A stretch of DNA of 14,207 bases from JBCBSZ01 sp039197885 (GTDB taxonomy: Bacteria; Actinomycetota; Acidimicrobiia; Acidimicrobiales; Poriferisodalaceae), in NCBI GenBank assembly GCA_039197885.1, contig JBCCTY010000087.1, forward strand, positions 1 to 14,207, in the 5' to 3' direction. A program made the translations under genes and the position numbers. The notes beneath the pieces are model-generated. The model had not been told where the DNA came from. It saw nothing but the letters and a program-made list of their open reading frames with translations, and made no database searches. Shown piece by piece: positions 1 to 5,211 of this stretch (the stretch's first letter is position 1; each line of letters opens with the position of its first letter).

Positions 1-60
1 ACGATCGGCTACGAGGTGCTGACCAACGTCAACGAGCGGGTGCCGCGCGTCCACGGCTGA
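1..60 (+). CDS. alr: C-terminal end of a probable alanine racemase (5' end outside window)
   Basis: Only the last 19 codons and a TGA stop are present, in frame 1. The peptide TIGYEVLTNVNERVPRVHG matches the usual end of PLP-dependent alanine racemases, where a T-I-x-Y-E-(I/V/L) stretch is followed by R-V-P-R-(V/I). In that family this segment lies in the C-terminal beta domain that completes the dimer active site; the enzyme interconverts L- and D-alanine for peptidoglycan synthesis in the cytoplasm. The catalytic Lys and Tyr are outside the window and cannot be checked. The gene converges on the minus-strand gene at 87-611, with 26 bases between the stops and no clear terminator. The call rests on one short motif and could be wrong. 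Confidence 0.6.
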   Translation, partial: TIGYEVLTNVNERVPRVHG

Positions 61-86
61 CCGGGGTGCGGTCGGCGCCGCAGCGT

Positions 87-611
87 TCAGGGGGCGAGGC
101 GCAGCCGGCCGAGGCTCGCGAGCGGGAGGGCTCGCCGCGAACCGTTGGCCGTGCGCACCACGATGACGTCCTGCCCGCAACCCACGAGCTCACCGGAGTG
201 CGGACCTCCGCCGTCGATGGTCCACGCCGCGACCGGTGGCCGCTCGTCGAGGACGGCATCGATCACGTCTCGCAGTGTGGGGCCGGTCACGTCGGCCTCC
301 AGATCGGTCTCGGCGCCGGTGGGGAGCTCCACCGAGGCGAGGGCACCGAGGGCGACGACGTCGGTGGGCGAGCCGGGACGTGCGCCGGCGAGGACGTCCG
401 GGCCGACGAGGCGCGGCACGAGGCGGACCTGTCCGCCGCCGAGGAGGGTCAGTCCGACCTCGTGACGCCGCCGTGCCGCTGCGAGCAGGAGCGCAGCGGT
501 CGTGGTGAGGTCGTCGGCCACGGCCCGGTGCGACGCCTGCCGAGCGCGTCGCGATGCCGCGTCGTCGACGAGGAGCTCACGGGCGCGTCGCGCGAGCTCG
601 TCGGGGTCCAC
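87..611 (-). CDS. Conserved-hypothetical actinobacterial protein, 174 aa, two putative small beta modules
   Basis: I do not recognise a characterised family. The start is taken as GTG at 611-609, because upstream the frame runs on through phoH with no better start before it. The N-terminus (about residues 1-50) is helical and rich in Arg and Ala. Two similar beta-rich stretches follow (about 51-95 and 126-172). Each has a GGG turn, an LVG segment (68-70, 142-144) and a hydrophobic last strand (VVALGALASV, ALPLASLGRL). The layout, a charged helix plus a beta barrel ending in a P-L-A-x-(V/L) strand, resembles short actinobacterial proteins often labelled 'Fis family regulator' with no experimental basis. 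There is no signal peptide or membrane helix. The gene is divergent from phoH and probably shares a regulatory region with it. Third-position G/C use in this frame supports coding. Function is unknown. Confidence 0.72.
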   Translation of the reverse strand: MDPDELARRARELLVDDAASRRARQASHRAVADDLTTTAALLLAAARRRHEVGLTLLGGGQVRLVPRLVGPDVLAGARPGSPTDVVALGALASVELPTGAETDLEADVTGPTLRDVIDAVLDERPPVAAWTIDGGGPHSGELVGCGQDVIVVRTANGSRRALPLASLGRLRLAP

Positions 612-620
612 GGTCGAGGC

Positions 621-626
621 AGGGTA
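621..626 (-). promoter_or_regulatory. Candidate -10 element (TACCCT) for the minus-strand hypothetical gene
   Basis: Read on the minus strand, TACCCT fits the actinobacterial TANNNT -10 consensus. It ends nine bases before the GTG start, so transcription would begin within a few bases of the start codon, as in leaderless mRNAs. No convincing -35 box is visible. It forms one arm of the inverted repeat that mirrors the phoH-side element. Confidence 0.4.
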
Positions 627-683
627 CCGACCGCTGTCGCCCGGGGCGGACGTTTCACCGTGGTCGTCGCCACAGGGGAGCGG

Positions 684-689
684 TACCCT
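684..689 (+). promoter_or_regulatory. Candidate -10 element (TACCCT) of the phoH-ybeY-era operon
   Basis: TACCCT matches TANNNT and lies 21 bases before the phoH GTG. A start site near 696 would leave a leader of about 15 nt holding the AGGAGG site. The region 17 bases upstream (TGGTCG) is a poor -35 match, so this rests mainly on the -10 and on its position. Confidence 0.4.
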
Positions 690-701
690 GTTCCTCTCCG
701 C

Positions 702-707
702 AGGAGG
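702..707 (+). promoter_or_regulatory. Ribosome binding site deciding the phoH start
   Basis: A full AGGAGG lies three bases before GTG 711. The open frame extends further upstream, but no family-like sequence precedes this point, and this site fixes the GTG as the start despite the short spacing. Confidence 0.65.
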
Positions 708-710
708 ATC

Positions 711-1664
711 GTGACCGCCACACTCGTCAGCATCGAAGTCCCCGGCAACCACCTGATGACCAGCCTGCTCGGCCGCCAGGACGAGCTGCTGCGTCGGATC
801 GAGGCGGGCTTCGGTGGGTCCGACATCCACGTCCGCGGCAACGAGATCACCGTTCGGGGCGCCGATGCCGAGCTGGTCGGACGGCTCTTCCGCGAGCTCG
901 TCGTCCTGCTCGAGCAGGGCCACCAGCTCGACGCCGAGGTGGTCGATCGCACGATCCAGATGGTGAAGGCCGACGAGAGCCCGACCGAGATCCTCGGCGG
1001 CAGCGTCCTCAAGACCACCGGGGGTCGGTCGGTCCGTCCCAAGACGGCCAACCAGAAGCGCTACCTCGAGGCGATGGCCGAGAACACCGTCACCTTCGGG
1101 CTCGGCCCGGCGGGCACGGGCAAGACCTGGCTCGCCGTGGCGATGGCCGTGAAGGCCCTCCAGTCCCGTGAGGTCGCCCGCATCGTGCTGACCCGGCCGG
1201 CGGTCGAGGCGGGGGAGCGGCTCGGCTTCCTGCCCGGTGACCTGTCCGAGAAGATCGATCCGTACCTGCGTCCGCTCTTCGACGCGCTCTACGACATGGT
1301 CGACCCCGAGGCCATCCAGCGCATGCTCGGCCGCAGCACCATCGAGGTCGCGCCGCTCGCCTTCATGCGGGGTCGCACGCTGAACCAGAGCTTCATCATC
1401 CTCGACGAGGCCCAGAACACCACGCCCGAGCAGATGAAGATGTTCCTCACCCGCATCGGGTTCGGCTCCAAGGCCGTCATCACGGGCGACACCACGCAGG
1501 TCGACATCGAGCGGGGCCGCAGCGGGCTGGCCGGACTCGAGCAGGTCATGCGCGACGTCGACAACATGGGCTTCGTCCACCTCACCGGCGTCGACGTCGT
1601 CCGCCACAAGATCGTGCAGGACATCGTCGACGCCTACGAGCGGGCGTCCCGGGGGCCCGGTTGA
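711..1664 (+). CDS. phoH: PhoH-like (YbeZ-type) P-loop ATPase, 317 aa
   Basis: This is a PhoH family NTPase of usual length. The N-terminal part (about 1-100) holds the small domain in front of the ATPase, with the family-typical start P-x-N-x-x-M-x-x-L-x-G-x-x-D-x-L-L at 11-28. The ATPase core has Walker A GPAGTGKT at 132-139, the TRPAVEAGERLGFLPGDLxxK stretch near 161-181, Walker B with LDEAQN at 231-236 and the TGD motif at 258-260. In bacteria YbeZ works with YbeY in ribosome and rRNA quality control, and an ATP-dependent RNA helicase role has been proposed. The gene overlaps ybeY by 4 bases (TTGA), which supports translational coupling. The GTG start follows an AGGAGG. It is cytoplasmic, and no key motif is missing. 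Confidence 0.95.
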   Translation: MTATLVSIEVPGNHLMTSLLGRQDELLRRIEAGFGGSDIHVRGNEITVRGADAELVGRLFRELVVLLEQGHQLDAEVVDRTIQMVKADESPTEILGGSVLKTTGGRSVRPKTANQKRYLEAMAENTVTFGLGPAGTGKTWLAVAMAVKALQSREVARIVLTRPAVEAGERLGFLPGDLSEKIDPYLRPLFDALYDMVDPEAIQRMLGRSTIEVAPLAFMRGRTLNQSFIILDEAQNTTPEQMKMFLTRIGFGSKAVITGDTTQVDIERGRSGLAGLEQVMRDVDNMGFVHLTGVDVVRHKIVQDIVDAYERASRGPG

Positions 1665-2158
1665 GCGAGCCTCCACCGGCGCACCGGGTCGTCGTGCTCG
1701 ACGAGCAGGCGACCGGAGACGTCGACGTCGCGCGCTGGGCGGCGCTGGCTGCCGACGTGTTGACCGCCGAGGGCGTGTCGCCCGAGCTCGAGCTCACCGT
1801 GGCCTTCGTCGATCCCCACGTGATCGCCGAGCTCAAGGCCGAGCACCTCGACGGCGACGGCTCACCCACCGACGTCCTGGCCTTCCCGATCGACGCCGAA
1901 CCCGAGGTCGACGGGCCCGGGCTGCTCGGTGACGTGGTCGTCTGCCCGGTCGTCGCGGCCGAGCAGGCTCCGGCCAACGACGGCCTGCGCCGCTCCCACG
2001 ACGGCTCGGTCGACGCCGAGCTGTCGTTGCTGATCGTCCACGGGATCCTGCACCTGCTCGGGCACGATCACCATGACGACGGCGAGGCCGCCGTCATGGT
2101 CGAGCGCGAGGAGGCCCACCTGGCGAGGTGGCTCGCCCGCTCGGGGGCGGCGTCGTGA
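1661..2158 (+). CDS. ybeY: Endoribonuclease YbeY (rRNA maturation factor), 165 aa
   Basis: This single-domain metalloendoribonuclease matures 16S rRNA 3' ends and takes part in 70S ribosome quality control. The zinc signature H-G-x-L-H-L-x-G-x-D-H is intact at 127-137, with H127, H131 and H137 as expected metal ligands, followed by E-A-x-x-M at 142-146. Other family motifs are TDVLAFP (70-76) and GDVVVCP (90-96). A loop between about 100 and 118 carries a slightly long, polar insert. The TTG at 1661 overlaps the phoH stop as TTGA; the frame allows later GTG starts, but they would cut the first strand. The gene lies between phoH and the CNNM-type gene, the standard actinobacterial order, and overlaps the latter by 4 bases. 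Confidence 0.94.
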   Translation: MSEPPPAHRVVVLDEQATGDVDVARWAALAADVLTAEGVSPELELTVAFVDPHVIAELKAEHLDGDGSPTDVLAFPIDAEPEVDGPGLLGDVVVCPVVAAEQAPANDGLRRSHDGSVDAELSLLIVHGILHLLGHDHHDDGEAAVMVEREEAHLARWLARSGAAS

Positions 2159-3426
2159 GCCCGGTGGTGGCCATCGTGTTGGCGGTGCTCGCCATCGCGG
2201 CATCGGCGGTGCTGGCCCTCGTCGAGACGAGCTTCACCCGGCTCGGCGCCGTCGGCGCGAAGACCCTCGAGGAGACCCACCCCGACCGCGCCGAGCAACT
2301 CATCCCCCTCCTCGAGCGGCCCAACCGGGTGCTCGCCCCGACGTTGCTGCTCACCCTGGCCTGCCACATCACGGCCGCCAGCCTGCTCGCCGTGGTGGCC
2401 GCCGACGAGTTCGGACCGCTCGGCGTCGTCGCTGCGGTCGCGATCGAGATCGTCATCGTGTTCGTCGTCGCCGAGGCGATGCCCAAGACGTACGCCTTCG
2501 CCGAGAGCCTGCGCGTGGCAGGGCGCCTCACGCCGCTCGCGAGCCTCCTGACCCGGCTCCCGATCGTGTCCCAGGTCGCCCGACTGCTCCTGCGCGTCGC
2601 CGCCGGTCGACGCGGCGCCGACGTCACGCCGGTCGTGTCCGAGGACGACCTGCTCGCCCTCGCCGAGGTCGCGGCCGAGAGCGAGGCGATCGAGGCCGGC
2701 GAGCACTCGCTGATCGAGTCGGTGATCAGCTTCGGCGACACGGTCGCCCGGAGCGTGATGGTGCCGCGGCCCGACATGATCACGATCGAAGCCGACGCCA
2801 CCATCGAAGAGGCGCTCGCACTCGTCGTCGAGCGGGGCTACACCCGCTTCCCGGTGATCGGCGAGAGCATCGACGACATCGTCGGCGTGGTCCTCTCCAA
2901 GGACCTGTTGCGTGCGCAGCTGGCGGGCAACGGTGACGGGTCGTTGGTCCACCTCCTCCGGGCTCCCAACTTCGTGCCCGAGACCAAGCGCGTCGCCGAG
3001 CTCATGCCCGAGATGCAGGCCCAGAAGTTCCACCTGGCGATCGTCGTCGACGAGTACGGCGGCACCGCGGGGCTCGTCACGCTCGAGGACCTGATCGAGG
3101 AGCTGGTCGGCGAGATCGTCGACGAGTTCGACGACGAGGAGGAGCTCGTCGAGGAGGTCGCCGGTGGCGAGCTGTTGATCTCGGCCCGGATGTCGGTGAG
3201 CGAGGTCGAGTCGCTGCTCGGCATCGAGGCGCCCGTCGGCGACTGGGACACGCTCGGCGGGCTCTTCTACAGCCTCCTCGGACACGTGCCGGCCGTTGGT
3301 GAGGAGGTCGTGCTCGGATCCCATCGTCTCCGTGCCGAGGTGGTCGACGGCAACCGGATCGAGCGACTCAGGGTGCAGCAGGGCGTCGAGGCGGTCGAGG
3401 TCGACGAGGCCACGGTCGACTCGTGA
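2155..3426 (+). CDS. CNNM/CorC (HlyC)-family membrane protein with DUF21, CBS pair and C-terminal CorC domain, 423 aa
   Basis: An N-terminal DUF21/CNNM membrane domain (about 1-150) has hydrophobic segments near 3-23, 60-82 and 88-108, plus the family E-x-x-P-K-x-x-A pattern at 107-114. A CBS-domain pair (about 200-325) includes VMVPRPDMITI, RGYTRFPVIGE and the typical VVDEYGGTAGLVTLEDLIEE region (297-316). A C-terminal CorC_HlyC domain (about 335-407) contains the D-W-D-T-L-G-G-L stretch at 363-370. Members are linked to Mg2+/Co2+ export or ion homeostasis; the old 'hemolysin' label is not supported by function here. GTG 2155 was chosen because it forms a GTGA overlap with the ybeY stop and starts just before the first membrane helix; an in-frame GTG at 2128 would add nine unlikely residues. 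It overlaps era by 4 bases. Confidence 0.9.
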   Translation: MSPVVAIVLAVLAIAASAVLALVETSFTRLGAVGAKTLEETHPDRAEQLIPLLERPNRVLAPTLLLTLACHITAASLLAVVAADEFGPLGVVAAVAIEIVIVFVVAEAMPKTYAFAESLRVAGRLTPLASLLTRLPIVSQVARLLLRVAAGRRGADVTPVVSEDDLLALAEVAAESEAIEAGEHSLIESVISFGDTVARSVMVPRPDMITIEADATIEEALALVVERGYTRFPVIGESIDDIVGVVLSKDLLRAQLAGNGDGSLVHLLRAPNFVPETKRVAELMPEMQAQKFHLAIVVDEYGGTAGLVTLEDLIEELVGEIVDEFDDEEELVEEVAGGELLISARMSVSEVESLLGIEAPVGDWDTLGGLFYSLLGHVPAVGEEVVLGSHRLRAEVVDGNRIERLRVQQGVEAVEVDEATVDS

Positions 3427-4292
3427 ACGACGACGTCGAGGTGGCGCGCTCGGGCTTCGTCGCCGTCGTCGGTCGACCCAACGCCGGGAAGTCGACGCTC
3501 GTCAACCGGATGCTCGGCCAGAAGGTCTCGATCGTCTCCGACAAGCCGCAGACCACCCGCCACCGCGTGCTCGGTGTGCTCCACCGCGGTGACGCGCAGG
3601 CCGTGCTCGTCGACACGCCCGGTCTGCACAAACCGGTCACGGCCCTCGGTGAGCGGCTCAACGCCACGGCCCACGAGTCCCTGAGCGACGTCGACGTGGT
3701 GCTCGTCGTGATCGACGCCACCCGACCGGTCGGCTCGGGCGACCGCTGGGTGCTCGAACGCACGCCCCGTGACGCGATCATCGTGCTCAACAAGGTCGAT
3801 GCCGCGCCGCCCGATCTGATCGCCCGGCAGCTCGCTGCGCTGGCCGGGGAGGACCGGGCCGCCTACTTCCCGGTGTCGGCGCGAACCGGCGACGGGGTCG
3901 AGGCGCTCGTCGCCGACGTGCTCGACCGACTACCCGAGGGCCCCGCCTACTTCCCGCCGGGCGAGGTCACCGACATGCCGGAGCCCGCGTTCGTGGCCGA
4001 GCTCGTCCGCGAGCAGTTGCTGCGCGTGCTGCGTGAGGAGCTGCCCTACTCCGTGGCCACCCGCATCGCGGCGTGGGACTGGCCCCACGTGCAGGTCGAC
4101 ATCCTCGTCGAGCGCGAGTCGCAGAAGGGGATGGTCATCGGCAAGGGCGGTTCGGTGCTCAAACAGGTCGGCACCCGGGTGCGCGAGCAGCTCGCCGACG
4201 GCGCCTACCTCGAGCTGAAGGTCCGGGTGCTCAAGGACTGGCAGCAGCGCCCCGAGCTCGTCGATCGGGCGCTCGATCTGGGCGATGAGTGA
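3423..4292 (+). CDS. era: GTPase Era, 16S rRNA binding, 289 aa
   Basis: Era binds the 3' end of 16S rRNA and assists late 30S assembly. The GTPase domain has G1 GRPNAGKST (17-25), G2 in PQTTRHR (42-48), G3 DTPG (64-67), G4 NKVD (123-126) and G5 SAR (152-154). The C-terminal KH domain (about 195-285) has the VIGKGGS loop at 238-244, the GxxG RNA-binding turn. The length is normal and no motif is lost. The GTG start overlaps the stop of the CNNM gene as GTGA. Its placement with ybeY and phoH fits a ribosome-maturation operon. The start of the following dehydrogenase gene either overlaps its stop or lies 35 bases downstream. Confidence 0.96.
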   Translation: MNDDVEVARSGFVAVVGRPNAGKSTLVNRMLGQKVSIVSDKPQTTRHRVLGVLHRGDAQAVLVDTPGLHKPVTALGERLNATAHESLSDVDVVLVVIDATRPVGSGDRWVLERTPRDAIIVLNKVDAAPPDLIARQLAALAGEDRAAYFPVSARTGDGVEALVADVLDRLPEGPAYFPPGEVTDMPEPAFVAELVREQLLRVLREELPYSVATRIAAWDWPHVQVDILVERESQKGMVIGKGGSVLKQVGTRVREQLADGAYLELKVRVLKDWQQRPELVDRALDLGDE

Positions 4293-4312
4293 GCCGCGAC
4301 GAGCGTCGGGGC

Positions 4313-4322
4313 GGAGAGGGAG
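4313..4322 (+). promoter_or_regulatory. Purine-rich ribosome binding site supporting the ATG start of the dehydrogenase
   Basis: GGAGAGGGAG lies five bases before ATG 4328. It favours this ATG over the in-frame GTG at 4289, which would overlap the era stop as GTGA and add 13 residues (MSRDERRGGEGVL) outside the Rossmann fold. Confidence 0.55.
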
Positions 4323-4327
4323 TGCTG

Positions 4328-5080
4328 ATGGGTCTCGCTGGGATGGTCGCCGTCGTCACCGGCGCCGCGTCGGGGATCGGACGCGCCTCGGCGGTGCGAC
4401 TCGCCGAGGACGGCGCCGACGTCGCGGTGCTCGACGTCGACGAGGCCGGGCTGGCCGAGACGGCGAGCCGGATCGAGGCGACCGGCCGCCGAGCCGCACC
4501 CGTCCGCGTCGATCTCCTCGATCGCGCCGACATCATCGCCGCCTTCGACGCGGTGAAGCGCGACCTGGGTCACATCACGATCCTCCACAACAACGCCGGT
4601 GGCAGCCTCCGGGGCGACATCCGGACCTTCCGCCGGTCGGGTCCCGACCAGTGGGACTACATGACGACGTTGAACCTCCGGCAGGCGGTCGACTGCACTC
4701 GTCAGGTCGTCAACGAGATGGTCGACGCCGGGTACGGCCGCATCATCAACACGTCGTCGGAGATGGCGTTCCGGACCGGCGTCGCGATGACCGACTACAG
4801 CGCGGCCAAGGCCGGCCTGCTCGGGTTCACCCGATCGCTCGCCAACGAGGTGGGCCGGTACGGCGTCACCGTGAACGCCGTGTGCCCGGGCGCGACCCGG
4901 ACGACGCTGACGGCGAACCTCGGCGACGACCGGCTCCGGCAGACGGTGTCGGAGATCCCGCTCGGCCGCCTGGGTGAGCCGGAGGAGATCGCCCACGCCG
5001 TCTCGTTCTTCGCCAGCCCCGGCGCCTCCTACGTCACTGGCGAGCACCTCCTGGTCACCGGCGGCCGTACCGTCCACTGA
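4328..5080 (+). CDS. Short-chain dehydrogenase/reductase (classical SDR, FabG-like), 250 aa
   Basis: This is a classical SDR of normal length, with a single Rossmann-fold domain. The cofactor loop TGAASGIG is at 11-18, NNAGG at 88-92, the catalytic Ser is among S143-S144, and Y157 and K161 form the YxxxK motif. An Asp at the end of the second strand (D36, in AVLDVD) suggests NAD(H) rather than NADP(H); this is inference from family rules. The C-terminus ends with the common VTGEHLLVTGG pattern. The substrate cannot be read; oxidation of a secondary alcohol or reduction of a ketone is likely. It follows era in the same direction and probably shares its transcript, though a related function is not evident. 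An alternative start at GTG 4289 overlaps the era stop. It is the last gene before the regulatory gap at 5081-5211. Confidence 0.9.
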   Translation: MGLAGMVAVVTGAASGIGRASAVRLAEDGADVAVLDVDEAGLAETASRIEATGRRAAPVRVDLLDRADIIAAFDAVKRDLGHITILHNNAGGSLRGDIRTFRRSGPDQWDYMTTLNLRQAVDCTRQVVNEMVDAGYGRIINTSSEMAFRTGVAMTDYSAAKAGLLGFTRSLANEVGRYGVTVNAVCPGATRTTLTANLGDDRLRQTVSEIPLGRLGEPEEIAHAVSFFASPGASYVTGEHLLVTGGRTVH

Positions 5081-5113
5081 CCGCGCTCCCGCTCCCGTCG
5101 GCGCCCCGGCGAC

Positions 5114-5147
5114 CACGGTCCGCGGTGGGATGCGTGCACGGACCGTG
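5114..5147. repeat. 9-bp perfect inverted repeat (CACGGTCCG / CGGACCGTG), 16-nt loop
   Basis: The arms lie at 5114-5122 and 5139-5147, starting 34 bases after the dehydrogenase stop. The stem is GC-rich, but no T-run follows (AACGCTGGG), so a Rho-independent terminator is doubtful. It could stall transcription at the end of the era operon or serve as an operator for the downstream transporter operon. Confidence 0.4.
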
Positions 5148-5177
5148 AACGCTGGGTGACGTCCCGGGGTACGTTCC

Positions 5178-5192
5178 TGCGAAGCGTTCGCA
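5178..5192. promoter_or_regulatory. Perfect palindrome TGCGAA-GCG-TTCGCA, candidate operator
   Basis: Two 6-bp arms are separated by three bases, six bases upstream of the candidate -10. The site covers the place where a -35 would lie, as expected for a repressor or activator of the transporter operon. The cognate regulator is not in the window, and the spacing does not match the GAAC-N4-GTTC form of actinobacterial LexA boxes. Confidence 0.5.
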
Positions 5193-5198
5193 ATTGTC

Positions 5199-5204
5199 TA
5201 GGGT
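5199..5204 (+). promoter_or_regulatory. Candidate -10 element (TAGGGT) of the transporter operon
   Basis: TAGGGT fits TANNNT and ends seven bases before ATG 5212, so the mRNA would start at or next to the ATG (leaderless). In agreement, no Shine-Dalgarno sequence precedes the ATG. No clear -35 is seen at 17 bases (CCTGCG). Confidence 0.45.
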
Positions 5205-5211
5205 GCCCCGC

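Larger units (their letters stand above)
621..689. repeat. Inverted repeat AGGGTACCG...CGGTACCCT in the divergent intergenic region
   Basis: Perfect 9-bp arms lie at 621-629 and 681-689, separated by 51 bp. Each arm contains KpnI-type GGTACC plus an outward-facing TACCCT. The spacing is too long for a terminator hairpin. The arms may be two divergent -10 regions, or paired binding sites for one regulator. Confidence 0.5.

Noticed and set aside
61..86. Terminator between the convergent alr end and the hypothetical gene
   Set aside because: The gap is 26 bases, with no stable stem followed by a T-run on either strand.
66..710. In-frame extension of phoH upstream of 711
   Set aside because: The extension is unlike PhoH proteins, overlaps the hypothetical gene in antisense, and the AGGAGG at 702-707 fixes the GTG start.
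2068..3324. Long open frame on the minus strand, opposite the CNNM-type gene
   Set aside because: Its product is rich in His, Asp, Arg and Gly with no recognisable motif. It mirrors a gene with clear CBS and membrane motifs and is expected in GC-rich DNA with few stop codons.
5178..5192. LexA (SOS) box
   Set aside because: The actinobacterial LexA site has GAAC and GTTC separated by four bases. This palindrome has arms TGCGAA/TTCGCA with a three-base spacer and does not fit.
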